Shown here piece after piece: positions 16,655 to 24,671 of a DNA stretch of 64,000 nt. This DNA is from an uncultured Collinsella sp. (GTDB taxonomy: Bacteria > Actinomycetota > Coriobacteriia > Coriobacteriales > Coriobacteriaceae), in contig UQWS01000003.1 in assembly GCA_900544875.1 (NCBI GenBank), forward strand, positions 72,387 to 136,386, written 5' to 3'. Position 1 is the stretch's first letter. The number at the start of each line of letters is the position of its first letter. A model generated the notes under the pieces. It was not told where the DNA came from and searched no databases. It saw only the letters and a list, made by a program, of their open reading frames with translations. The position numbers and the translations under genes were made by a program.

Positions 16655-16910
16655 GGTTTGCGGCCTTGCGGCGGAAGTGTGCGGCGACGTTGTCCGACGA
16701 GACCCATCCGCTCTCATCACCCGAGCTGCGCCCGCGCTCAAGCTCCGACATCAGCGTGCTGATGGCGCAAAACCGGTCGTAATCTTTCATGTCGAGCACC
16801 GCGTAGCAACCGTGCCCGTTTTTGGTCAGGAACACCGGGGAGCCCTCGTGGACATCGGAGAGCACCTCGTTGTAATTGCGCAAATCGGAAACAGGTTTAA
16901 TGGCGGGCAT
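16647..16910 (-). CDS. Phd/YefM-family antitoxin
   Basis: 87 residues from the ATG at 16910, chosen because GGAG lies seven bases upstream. The N-terminus IKPVSDLRNYNEVLSDV and then GSPVFLTKNGHGCYAVLDMKDY is the Phd/YefM DNA-binding pattern. The C-terminal tail should wrap around the toxin. The antitoxin-first order with an 8-bp overlap is typical of these modules and implies translational coupling and auto-repression. The module lies directly beside the IS200 copy in an accessory patch. Confidence 0.87.
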   Translation of the reverse strand: MPAIKPVSDLRNYNEVLSDVHEGSPVFLTKNGHGCYAVLDMKDYDRFCAISTLMSELERGRSSGDESGWVSSDNVAAHFRRKAANHA

Positions 16911-17066
16911 ATAAGGCTCCAATCGATGTACGGGAACTTACGATAAATTATACGAATAATATGCAGCACCTGCCAGTCAAAACACCCACATAAAACGAGC
17001 CCTAGTCCCCTGGTAAAAAAGAAGACCCACAACGGATGCGTGAGAAAATAGCCACAGAAAGCCCGC

Positions 17067-17119
17067 TTTCCCTATGAAAACTGCCATGTTTTCTTACCTT
17101 TTCCCTATGAAAACTGCCA
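17067..17119. repeat. Pair of 20-bp direct repeats before a broken ATPase gene
   Basis: 17067-17086 and 17100-17119 are identical (TTTCCCTATGAAAACTGCCA), with a 33-bp period. They sit 9 bp upstream of the DUF4143 remnant, so most of the original gene seems deleted between its upstream repeats and its tail. Confidence 0.8.
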
Positions 17120-17128
17120 AAACCCACA

Positions 17129-17355
17129 GGGGCGCGTGCGGTTCCCGTCAAGGTGAAGTCGGGGACCAACCTTAAGGCGAAGAGCCTGGCGGCGAGTATT
17201 AAGCGATTTGGTTATGATTTGGCCATTCGTTTCTCGGCGGGTAAGCCATCTCGGGACGGTGCAATCATCGACTTGCCCTCTACGCGGTGGAATCGCTCCC
17301 AAAGCTCCGCCCCAACGACTGCATCACGTTTGAGGCTCTCGGTCCATCATGGTAG
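17129..17355 (+). pseudogene. Frameshifted C-terminal remnant of a DUF4143 AAA-type ATPase
   Basis: One frame reads PVKVKSGTNLKAKSLAAS then FGYDLAIRFSAGKP and DGAIIDLP, the C-terminal (PD-D/EXK-like) block of DUF4143 ATPases. After DLP the reading continues in the next frame as LYAVESLPKL to a TAG at 17353-17355, so one base is missing near 17278. The ATP-binding part and the start are absent. The intact gene at 34377 is a different member, so this is not a simple duplicate. Confidence 0.75.
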
Positions 17356-17424
17356 AGTTGTCCGCGCGTGAATTTCGGCACACTGCGCGCTATCTGCGCT
17401 TTTACCGTTTGGAGGAGTGAACTT

Positions 17425-18516
17425 GTGAATCCTTCTGTCGCCAAGAAGGCCAGCCGGGCGGTGCGCCTGCTCATGATGGTGCTCACGGCAGTTCTTATCT
17501 TCTTCTTCATCAACGTTATGCTGCTCGTCTCCGATATCCAGGGCACAGCGCGCGTGGTTAACTACGCCGGTCTGGTGCGCGGCACTACGCAGCGAATCGT
17601 TAAGCTCGAGGACGCGGGCCAGCCACAAGATGACCTGCTCAAGGCCGTGGATTCATACATCAACGGTTTGCGTTACGGAAGTGACGACCTTAACCTCGTC
17701 CGTCTCGACGACGACGAGTATCAGTTAAAGATGACTGAGCTTGCAAATTATTTTGATGAGCTTTGCGCCGAGATTATCCGCGTGCGAGAAGTCGGCTACG
17801 AGAACACCGACATCATCGCCATGAGCGAGGAGTTCTTTGGCATTTGTGACGATGCCACGAGGCTTGCGGAGGACTACTCCCAGGAGAAGGCTACGGCGCT
17901 CAATCGTCTCGAGGGCTTGGTGATCATCGACATCGTGGGCTTGGTGGCGACCTTTGCGGTCGAACTTGCTCGCGCGGTACGCACTGCCGCGCTCAATCGC
18001 GAGCTGCAGAACAAGGTTTATCTCGACGAAGCCACGGGACTGCCCAATAAGAACAAGTGCGAGGAAATCTTGGGGCAGGGGCATCCCGTTTCCGCCGAAG
18101 CACCCGTCGCGCTGTGCGTCTTCGATCTTAACAATCTGCATACGGTCAATAACCGCTTTGGCCACGAGAAGGGTGACGAATACATTCGTTCTTTTGCCCA
18201 TCAGCTGGGGCGCGTGGCGTCCGAGACCTGCTTTGTGGGCCGCGACGGCGGCGACGAGTTCATCGCGGTGCTGTGGGATGCCGATCGAGCTGCCGTGGAA
18301 TCCTGTCTCGCTCGGATTCGTGCGAACGTGAGCGAGTATTCCGAGGCTCACCCCGACATGCCTATCAGCTATGCGGTGGGCTATGCGCTTTCCAGCGATT
18401 TTGATGAGCCGCCCACGATGCGCGAGCTCTTTTCACAAGCCGACAAAAACATGTACATCGACAAGAACCGAATAAAGACAGCCGAGGCAGCCGGTCCGCA
18501 ACGCGAGGACCGCTAA
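17425..18516 (+). CDS. Membrane-anchored diguanylate cyclase (GGDEF)
   Basis: The GTG at 17425 follows GGAGGAGTGAACTT and gives 363 residues. One membrane helix spans about 12-33. A PilJ/NarX-like helical sensor region follows (VVNYAGLVRGTTQRIVKLE), and a second helix lies near 175-195. The C-terminal GGDEF domain has YLDEATGLPNKN, the FDLNNLHTVNNRFGHEKGD substrate region and an intact GRDGGDEF active site, so it should make cyclic di-GMP. No RxxD inhibitory site is seen at the usual place before GGDEF. The stimulus is unknown. It is a single gene, convergent with an ABC exporter operon. Confidence 0.87.
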   Translation: MNPSVAKKASRAVRLLMMVLTAVLIFFFINVMLLVSDIQGTARVVNYAGLVRGTTQRIVKLEDAGQPQDDLLKAVDSYINGLRYGSDDLNLVRLDDDEYQLKMTELANYFDELCAEIIRVREVGYENTDIIAMSEEFFGICDDATRLAEDYSQEKATALNRLEGLVIIDIVGLVATFAVELARAVRTAALNRELQNKVYLDEATGLPNKNKCEEILGQGHPVSAEAPVALCVFDLNNLHTVNNRFGHEKGDEYIRSFAHQLGRVASETCFVGRDGGDEFIAVLWDADRAAVESCLARIRANVSEYSEAHPDMPISYAVGYALSSDFDEPPTMRELFSQADKNMYIDKNRIKTAEAAGPQREDR

Positions 18517-18527
18517 GCCCACAAAAC

Positions 18528-18555
18528 GAGGCCCTGGCCAAACGGCCAGGGCCTC
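18528..18555. terminator. Bidirectional hairpin after the GGDEF gene
   Basis: Perfect 12-bp arms GAGGCCCTGGCC (18528-18539) and its complement (18544-18555) with an AAAC loop. An AAAA tract lies on one side and CTAACTTT on the other. It is followed at 18601-18620 by a perfect 20-bp palindrome (AGGGTGCCCC and its complement), which may end the minus-strand operon. Confidence 0.65.
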
Positions 18556-18636
18556 ACTAACTTTCATTCCGCTCCAAACGACGGACTGATTGCGCGCAGG
18601 AGGGTGCCCCGGGGCACCCTCCGTCAGTAACTGGTC

Positions 18637-20556
18637 CTACTCGAGCTCAAACGCACCCGTGTACAGCTGGTAGTAATACCCGCGCTTAGCGATCAGCTCG
18701 TCGTGGTTGCCGCGCTCGATGATGCGGCCGTGATCCAGGCAGATGATCGCGTCGGAGTTGCGCACGGTGGACAAGCGGTGCGCGATGACAAACGTCGTGC
18801 GGCCCTCCATGAGCTTGTCCATGCCCTCCTGCACGATGGCCTCGGTGCGGGTATCGATGCTCGACGTGGCCTCGTCCAGGATCATCGCCGGCGGATCGGC
18901 GACGGCGGCGCGCGCGATCGAGATCAGCTGGCGCTGGCCCTGCGACAGCTGGGCGCCGTTACCGGTGAGCATGGTGTCGTAGCCGTCGGGCAGGCGGGTG
19001 ATAAAGTCGTCGGCGCCGGCGAGCTTTGCCGCCGCGATGCACTCCTCGTCGGTGGCGCTTAGGTTGCCGTAGCGGATGTTGTCCATCACGGTGCCAGTGA
19101 ACAGGTTCACGTCCTGCAGCACCACGCCCAGCGAGCGGCGTAGATCGGCCTTGCGAATCTTGTTGACGTTGATGCCGTCATAGCGGATCTTGCCGTCGGC
19201 AATATCGTAGAAGCGGTTGATGAGGTTGGTGATGGTCGTCTTGCCGGCACCGGTGGCACCGACAAACGCGACCTTCTGGCCTGGCTTGGCAAACACGGAC
19301 ACGCCGTGCAGCACCTCGTGGTCGGGTGTGTAGCCAAAGTCGACGTTGTCCATGACCAGGTCGCCGCGCAGCGGTACGTACTCGATCTCGCCGGTTGCGC
19401 GGTGTGGGTGTTTCCATGCCCACATGCCGGTGTGGTGGTCAGCCTCCTCGAACTCCCAAGTCTCGGGGTTCACCTGCGCGTTGACGAGCGTCACGTAGCC
19501 CTCGTCGGCCTCGGGCTCCTCGTCGATGAGCTCAAAGATGCGGTCGGCGCCGGCAAGGCCCATGACCACGGCGTTGATCTGCTGCGAGATCTGGCCGATC
19601 TGTCCGCAGAACTGCTTGGTCATGTTGAGGAACGGCACTACGACGGAGATGGACAGCGCCATGCCCGAGATGCTCAGGTTGGGCACGCCCAGCGCCAGGA
19701 AAATGCCGCCGGCAAGGGCCACCAGCACGTAGAGCAGGTTGCCCAGGTTCATAAGGATGGGCATGAGGATGTTGGCGTACATGTTGGCCTTCTGCGAGAC
19801 CTCGAAGAGCTTTTCGTTGCGCTCGTCAAAATCGGCCTCGGCGGCAGACTCGTGGCAGAACGCCTTGACGACCTTCTGACCGTTCATGACTTCCTCGATA
19901 TGGCCCTCGACCACGCCGAGCTCGGTCTGCTGCGCAATGAAGAAGCGCGCGGAGTTGGAGCCGAGCAGCTTGGTCATAAAGGTCATAAAGGCGACGCCGG
20001 CGATGATGACCAGGCACATCCACACGCTGTAGTACAGCATGATAAAGAACACCGTGACGATGATGATGATTGTCATGAGCAGGTTGGGCAGCGACTGACT
20101 GATCATCTGACGCAGCGTGTCGATGTCGTTGGTGTAGTGGCTCATGATATCGCCGCGCTGGTGCGTGTCGAAGTAGCGAATCGGCAGGTCCTGCATGCGG
20201 TTGAACATCATCTCGCGCAGCTTCTCGAGCGAGCCCTGCGTGACGATGGCCATGGCGCGGTTCCAGAAGAGCGAGGACAGGACACCGACGCCGTAGATGC
20301 AGGCGAGGGTGGTTACGAGCTGTGCGATCTTGGGCTGCGCGGCTTCCCAATCGCCCGACTGCCACGATTCGCTAATAATTTGCAGGGCGCTCTGAAGGAA
20401 GGTCGCGCCGATGGAGTTGATGATGGCGCAGAGCACCACGCCGGCGACGACAAGGGGCAAAAGCACGGGATAGAAGCCAAAGAGCGTCTTGATGAGGCGC
20501 GACATGGTGCCGCCCTTGCGGTTGAGCGCGCGCTCGGCGGTCGTTGCCTTACTCAT
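18637..20556 (-). CDS. ABC exporter half-transporter, catalytically competent subunit
   Basis: 639 residues from the ATG at 20556, overlapping the upstream gene by 8 bp. A six-helix exporter membrane domain (about 25-330) precedes the nucleotide-binding domain. Walker A is GATGAGKTTI and the signature reads LSQGQRQ. Walker B AMILDEATSSID has the catalytic Glu, and the H-loop His is in VIAHRLST. An insert of about 60 residues containing DHHTGMWAWKHPHRATGE lies just before the nucleotide-binding domain. It forms a heterodimer with the next subunit upstream, in which the matching residues are degenerate. A drug or lipid exporter is likely. Confidence 0.9.
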   Translation of the reverse strand: MSKATTAERALNRKGGTMSRLIKTLFGFYPVLLPLVVAGVVLCAIINSIGATFLQSALQIISESWQSGDWEAAQPKIAQLVTTLACIYGVGVLSSLFWNRAMAIVTQGSLEKLREMMFNRMQDLPIRYFDTHQRGDIMSHYTNDIDTLRQMISQSLPNLLMTIIIIVTVFFIMLYYSVWMCLVIIAGVAFMTFMTKLLGSNSARFFIAQQTELGVVEGHIEEVMNGQKVVKAFCHESAAEADFDERNEKLFEVSQKANMYANILMPILMNLGNLLYVLVALAGGIFLALGVPNLSISGMALSISVVVPFLNMTKQFCGQIGQISQQINAVVMGLAGADRIFELIDEEPEADEGYVTLVNAQVNPETWEFEEADHHTGMWAWKHPHRATGEIEYVPLRGDLVMDNVDFGYTPDHEVLHGVSVFAKPGQKVAFVGATGAGKTTITNLINRFYDIADGKIRYDGINVNKIRKADLRRSLGVVLQDVNLFTGTVMDNIRYGNLSATDEECIAAAKLAGADDFITRLPDGYDTMLTGNGAQLSQGQRQLISIARAAVADPPAMILDEATSSIDTRTEAIVQEGMDKLMEGRTTFVIAHRLSTVRNSDAIICLDHGRIIERGNHDELIAKRGYYYQLYTGAFELE

Positions 20557-22363
20557 GGGCCTCGCCTCCTTCCTGGGTCTGAGCTTGCGTTGCGGATGCC
20601 TCGGTGTCGGCCTCGACGGCTCCTTCGCCCTCGGCAGACATCTTGTTCTGCGAGGTGAAGGTCTCTCGGTAGATCTCGCTCGTCTTGAGCAGCTCGTCAT
20701 GGTTGCCGATCTGCGCGATGCGGCCGCCCTCCATGACGATGATGCGGTCTGCGTCCTGTACGGAGCTGATGCGCTGGGCGATGATGAGCTTGGTCGTGTT
20801 GGGCAGATAGCTTGCCAGGCCTGCGCGAATCTTGGCGTCGGTCTTGGTGTCGACGGCGCTGGTGGAGTCGTCCAGAATCAAGATCTTGGGGCGGCGCAGC
20901 AGGGCACGCGCAATGCACAGGCGCTGCTTCTGACCGCCGGAAACATTGGAACCGCCCTGCTCGATCCAGGTGTCGTAGCCCTTGGGGAAGCCGTCGACAA
21001 ACTCATCGGCGCAGGCCAGATGTGCCGCCTCGCGGACTTCCTCGTCGGTGGCGTTCGGGTCGCCCCAGCGCAGATTCTCGGCGATGGTGCCGCTAAACAG
21101 CACGTTTTTCTGCAGCACCATGGCGACCTGGTGGCGCAGCGCGTCCAGGTCGTAGTCGCGCACGTCCACGCCGCCCACGCGCACGGTGCCCTCGGTGGTG
21201 TCGTACAGACGGGCGATGAGGTTGACGAGCGTGGACTTGGCAGAACCCGTGCCGCCGATGATGCCGATGGTCTCGCCGCTCTTAATGTGCAAGTCGATGT
21301 CGTCGAGCGCCTGGCGCTTCGCGTGCTCGGAATACTTAAAGCTCACGTGGTCAAAGTCGATGGAACCGTCGGCAACCTCGAGCACGGGCTCGGTCGGGTT
21401 GGCGATCGTGGGCTCGGCGGCCAGCACCTCGGCAATGCGGTGTGCCGATTCGTCGGCCATGGTCACCATGACAAAGATCATCGACAGCTGCATCAGGCTC
21501 ATGAGAATCTGGAAACCATAGGTAAAGGTCGAGGAGAGCTGGCCCACGTCGAACAGCGTGCCCTGGCTCGTGATGATGAGCTTGGAGCCCAGGTAGATGA
21601 TGACGACAAACGCGCCGTTGACGCAGATGTTCATCATGGGGTTGTTAAAGGCGAGCAGCTTCTCGGCGCGGGTGAAGTCCATTTGGACGTCGCGCGCGGC
21701 GGTCGCGAACTTCTCCTTCTCAAAGTCTTCGCGCACATAGCTCTTGACCACGCGCATGCCGGTGACGTTTTCCTCGACGGACTCGTTAAGGGCATCGTAC
21801 TTGTGGAACACGCGCGAGAAGATGGGGCGCACCTTAAAGATGATAAAGAACAGTCCAAAGCCCAGCAGCGGAATGATGACCAGGTAGACCATGGCGACGC
21901 TGCCGCCCATGATAAACGCCATGGTAAAGGCGAAGATCAATACCAGCGGCGCGCGCACGGCGATACGGATGATCATCATAAAGGCCTGCTGCACGTTGTT
22001 GATATCGGTGGTCAGGCGCGTGACGAGCGAGGAGCTCGAGAACTCATCGATGTTGGCAAAGCTGAACGTCTGGATCTTGTAGAACAGGTCGTGACGCAGG
22101 TTCTTGGCGAACCCGCAGCTCGCATGGCTGCAGGTGACGCCGGCCGCGGCGCCAAAAGCAAGCGACGTCAGCGCGATGAGCACCAAAAAGCCTGCGGTGG
22201 GAAGCATCTCGGCTACGGTGGCGCCGTCTTTGATAGCGTCGATCAGGTTGGCGGTGATAAATGGAATCAGCATCTCGCAGAGCACCTCGCCAAGCACGAG
22301 CAGCGGCGTGGCAACGGTGACTTTCATATAGTCGCGGATGCTTCCCATGAGGGTTTTAATCAT
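20549..22363 (-). CDS. ABC exporter half-transporter, degenerate-site subunit
   Basis: 604 residues with an exporter membrane domain and a nucleotide-binding domain. Walker A is GGTGSAKSTLV, with Ala where the canonical Gly stands. Walker B is ILILDDSTSAVD, with Asp replacing the catalytic Glu. The H-loop reads IIAQRIS, with Gln instead of His. The signature NVSGGQKQR is normal. This is the pattern of the non-hydrolysing half of heterodimeric exporters such as BmrCD or TM287/288. It overlaps marR upstream and its partner downstream by 8 bp each, so the three are translationally coupled. Confidence 0.9.
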   Translation of the reverse strand: MIKTLMGSIRDYMKVTVATPLLVLGEVLCEMLIPFITANLIDAIKDGATVAEMLPTAGFLVLIALTSLAFGAAAGVTCSHASCGFAKNLRHDLFYKIQTFSFANIDEFSSSSLVTRLTTDINNVQQAFMMIIRIAVRAPLVLIFAFTMAFIMGGSVAMVYLVIIPLLGFGLFFIIFKVRPIFSRVFHKYDALNESVEENVTGMRVVKSYVREDFEKEKFATAARDVQMDFTRAEKLLAFNNPMMNICVNGAFVVIIYLGSKLIITSQGTLFDVGQLSSTFTYGFQILMSLMQLSMIFVMVTMADESAHRIAEVLAAEPTIANPTEPVLEVADGSIDFDHVSFKYSEHAKRQALDDIDLHIKSGETIGIIGGTGSAKSTLVNLIARLYDTTEGTVRVGGVDVRDYDLDALRHQVAMVLQKNVLFSGTIAENLRWGDPNATDEEVREAAHLACADEFVDGFPKGYDTWIEQGGSNVSGGQKQRLCIARALLRRPKILILDDSTSAVDTKTDAKIRAGLASYLPNTTKLIIAQRISSVQDADRIIVMEGGRIAQIGNHDELLKTSEIYRETFTSQNKMSAEGEGAVEADTEASATQAQTQEGGEAHE

Positions 22364-22862
22364 CCAGTTCCTCCCAGGTTACGCGGATTTTATCGAGCAT
22401 TTCGGCGAGGTCCTCGCGCTCGTCATGGGTGAGCGCGCTAAAGGCCTGCTCTCTAAAGCGAATGCGGGCCGCCTGCTCTACGTGGGCCTTTTCCCATCCC
22501 GCTTCGGTCAGGCGAATGGTGAGCTGCCGCCGGTCTTTGGGATTGCGGCTGCGCTCGATAAGGCCGGCGCATTCGATCTTGGAGAGAATCTCGGAAAGCG
22601 AACCGGGCTTAAGATCAAAGTGCAGGCCTAGTTCCTGCTGTGACATCTCGCCGTTTGGCTGCTTGGCGAGCAAGCAGACGATGGGGGCCTTTCCCGAGGC
22701 GCCGCCGCCGTGAAAGTGCAGAAAGTGGCCGCAGAAGCCCAGCCCGTTTAGGATGTGCTTGGCGAGCGCGTCTGATTGGGACTGTGCCGCGGGCGCATCT
22801 GCGGGTTCATGGGGGTCGCCGCCCGGCGTGTGGGGGCAGAGGCCGATGTGGTCATCGCACAT
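22356..22862 (-). CDS. MarR-family transcriptional regulator of the ABC exporter
   Basis: 168 residues from the ATG at 22862, with AAAGGAG eight bases upstream. The N-terminus carries Cys/His residues (CDDHIGLCPHTPGGDPHEP). The winged helix region reads MSQQELGLHFDLKPGSLSEIL and then RSRNPKDRRQLTIRLTEAG, the MarR wing. It is the first gene of the exporter operon, and a palindrome overlaps its promoter, so it probably represses the operon until a ligand binds. The Cys/His-rich tip could sense metal or oxidation, which is speculative. Confidence 0.87.
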   Translation of the reverse strand: MCDDHIGLCPHTPGGDPHEPADAPAAQSQSDALAKHILNGLGFCGHFLHFHGGGASGKAPIVCLLAKQPNGEMSQQELGLHFDLKPGSLSEILSKIECAGLIERSRNPKDRRQLTIRLTEAGWEKAHVEQAARIRFREQAFSALTHDEREDLAEMLDKIRVTWEELDD

Positions 22863-22878
22863 GGTGTCGCTCCTTTCT

Positions 22879-22941
22879 TTAGTTAGGTAGTGCAATTGTT
22901 TTGTGCCTAACTAATTTAGGAGTGCAAGAAATAAATGTCAA
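22879..22941 (-). promoter_or_regulatory. Promoter and MarR operator of the exporter operon
   Basis: On the minus strand, TTGACA (22941-22936) is followed after exactly 17 bases by TAAATT (22918-22913), a near-consensus sigma-70 promoter. A perfect 9-bp inverted repeat (TTAGTTAGG at 22879-22887, CCTAACTAA at 22906-22914) overlaps the -10 element and the likely transcription start. A bound regulator would block RNA polymerase there. Confidence 0.75.
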
Positions 22942-22959
22942 GGTACCAAACTTATTAAG

Positions 22960-23150
22960 TTACGGCGTTTTACCAAACGCCGTAACCGCTCGACGCTGCA
23001 AACGCTCCTAAGCGGCAATCTGGCGTTCAATCATCGGACATGGCCACAAGGCCTATGCCCTCTTCTTTCACGCCACCTTGCTCGCTTAGGAGCGTTTTCG
23101 CTGTCCGTCCTCAACATGTGATTCCGCCACGGTCCGCTTCGGTGCATGTG
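22960..23150. repeat. Dispersed element family 2, copy A (degenerate)
   Basis: It begins with the hairpin TTACGGCGTTT (22960-22970)/AAACGCCGTAA (22975-22985) and CGACGCTGC. It then has weakened versions of the later blocks (TGGCGTTCAA, GGCCACAAGGCC) and CGCTGTCCGTCCTC. Unlike the other copies it lies in a divergent promoter gap, not after a stop codon. Confidence 0.6.
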
Positions 23151-23174
23151 ATCCCTTGGGGACGGAGGAAAAGT

Positions 23175-23228
23175 AGTCGTTGGGGACGTTCTTGTTTGAC
23201 TAGTCATTTAAGAACGTCCCCAACGACT
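23175..23228. repeat. 19-bp perfect inverted repeat (family 3, TTGGGGACGTTCTT)
   Basis: 23175-23193 (AGTCGTTGGGGACGTTCTT) pairs perfectly with 23210-23228. Just before it lies GATCCCTTGGGGACGGAGGAAAA, in pieces shared with 42064-42089. The same TTGGGGACGTTCTT core recurs at 43843-43856. It fills the rest of the 500-bp gap before the kinase gene. Confidence 0.65.
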
Positions 23229-23362
23229 AACTTCCTCTTTCCCGAAACCTATCCGCAACAATTTGCACTTCGCACTGCTCGCCTCCGCTCACAACGTCCC
23301 CTGCGCTACACTTAGTCGCACTGTGGCGCTGCCGCGCCGCGCCCGAAGCAAGGGAGACCCTC

Positions 23363-24187
23363 ATGAAGAATACTCAGCTGCTGCTGATTAACGATATGTG
23401 CGGCTACGGGAAGGTCGCGCTTTCCGCCATGCTGCCGGTGCTGTCGCACATGGGCTACCGTATCCATAACCTGCCGACGGCGCTCGTTTCCGACACGCTC
23501 AACTACCCCAAGTTCTACATCCACGACACCACTGAGTACGTGCGCCAAAGCCTCGCTATCTGGGAGGAGCTCGGCTTTGAGTTCGACGCCATCTCGACCG
23601 GCTTTATCGTGACCGAGGAAGAGACGCGTATCATCTCGGACTTTTGCCACCGCCGTGCGCAAAAGGGCACCAAGGTGTTCGTCGATCCCATCATGGGCGA
23701 CAACGGCAAGCTCTATGCCGGTGTGCCCGAGTCCACGATTGGCCTTATGCGGCACCTGCTGGAGTGCGCAGACTACGCGGTGCCCAACTACACCGAGGCC
23801 TGTCTGCTTGCCGATAGGCCTATCGCCGAGCAAATTGCACCCGATGAGGCCCGCGCCCTTGTGGACGCCGTGCGCGAGCTGGGTGCCAAGTCGGTGGTCA
23901 TTACGAGCGCCGTGGTCAATGGCACAAACGCGGTTGTCGGTTACGACCATGTGGCGGGGGAGTACTTCACGATTCCCTTTGAGCTCATTCCGGTCTATTT
24001 CCCGGGTACGGGTGACACGTTCTCGGCGGTGCTCGTCGGCCGCGTTATGGCGGGCTGGAGTCTGCAGCGCGCGACGTCCGATGCCATGCGTGTGGTGGCC
24101 GAGCTTATCGAGCGCAATGCCGACCAAGAGGACAAGTCGGCCGGCCTTCCCATCGAGGCCTGTCTGGATGTGATTGATCATGAGTAG
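23363..24187 (+). CDS. Pyridoxal/pyridoxine kinase, PdxY/PdxK-like (ribokinase superfamily)
   Basis: 274 residues. QLLLINDMCGYGKVALSAMLPVL at the start, in place of the usual VLSIQSHVAYGHVGN, marks a divergent PdxY/ThiD-type kinase. YTGFI-like STGFIVTEEE, the VFVDPIMGDNGKLYAG block, PNYTEACLL and the anion hole with catalytic Asp in GTGDTFSAVL are all present. It probably phosphorylates B6 vitamers with ATP for salvage to PLP. It overlaps the next gene by 8 bp. Confidence 0.85.
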   Translation: MKNTQLLLINDMCGYGKVALSAMLPVLSHMGYRIHNLPTALVSDTLNYPKFYIHDTTEYVRQSLAIWEELGFEFDAISTGFIVTEEETRIISDFCHRRAQKGTKVFVDPIMGDNGKLYAGVPESTIGLMRHLLECADYAVPNYTEACLLADRPIAEQIAPDEARALVDAVRELGAKSVVITSAVVNGTNAVVGYDHVAGEYFTIPFELIPVYFPGTGDTFSAVLVGRVMAGWSLQRATSDAMRVVAELIERNADQEDKSAGLPIEACLDVIDHE

Positions 24188-24509
24188 CGCTGGCGAGGGC
24201 GGTGCCAAGCCTGCGGGCGGGGACAAGCCGCTCGGCGCGCCGCGCGGCAAGCGTCCGCGTATCCGCATAAGCTGCGTGGACCAGCTGGGGACGTGCCGCT
24301 GCCATCATGGTCACAAGCCGGGCGATGTCTTTGACTTTGACCGAGATCGCAGCAAGATGTGCGCCATGGCCTGCCATGTGGGCTTTCCCTATATCGATAT
24401 CCTGCGCTATGGCGGAACGGTGCCCGGCAACGAGCCCGGTACGGCAAGGTTCTGCTGCCCCGAGGTCGATACGTTGAACGTCTGGCTCGCCGAGATCGTC
24501 GACGAGTAA
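24180..24509 (+). CDS. TIGR04076-family small Cys-rich protein
   Basis: 109 residues from the ATG at 24180, which overlaps the kinase stop (ATGAGTAG, 8 bp). The core reads IRISCVDQLGTCRCHHGHKPGDVFDF, then KMCAMACHVGFPYID and a late FCCPEVDTLNVW. These spaced Cys residues and the GD pair fit the TIGR04076 family, whose function is unknown. The Cys pattern suggests metal or redox chemistry. Translational coupling to a B6-type kinase hints at a shared pathway, but this is only inference. Confidence 0.7.
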   Translation: MSSAGEGGAKPAGGDKPLGAPRGKRPRIRISCVDQLGTCRCHHGHKPGDVFDFDRDRSKMCAMACHVGFPYIDILRYGGTVPGNEPGTARFCCPEVDTLNVWLAEIVDE

Positions 24510-24511
24510 CC

Positions 24512-24634
24512 GAGCGTGGATAATTTCCCAACGAGATAATGAGCGTGGATTTTCTCTCGTTTGGGGCGCCCTTGAACGCTCAAAGTGGGAGATTTTCCAC
24601 GCTCATTTCTTCATGTAGGAGATTATCCACGCTC
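24512..24634. repeat. Nested inverted repeats with GAGCGTGGA ends
   Basis: The outer pair is 24512-24528 with 24618-24634 and the inner pair 24541-24556 with 24589-24604. All four arms carry GAGCGTGGA or its complement. The element fills the convergent gap between the TIGR04076 gene and the phosphatase gene and may terminate both transcripts. Confidence 0.7.
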
Positions 24635-24671
24635 GTTTCGCGCCGAAGGCGTGGCCCGCGAGCTCGCTTGC

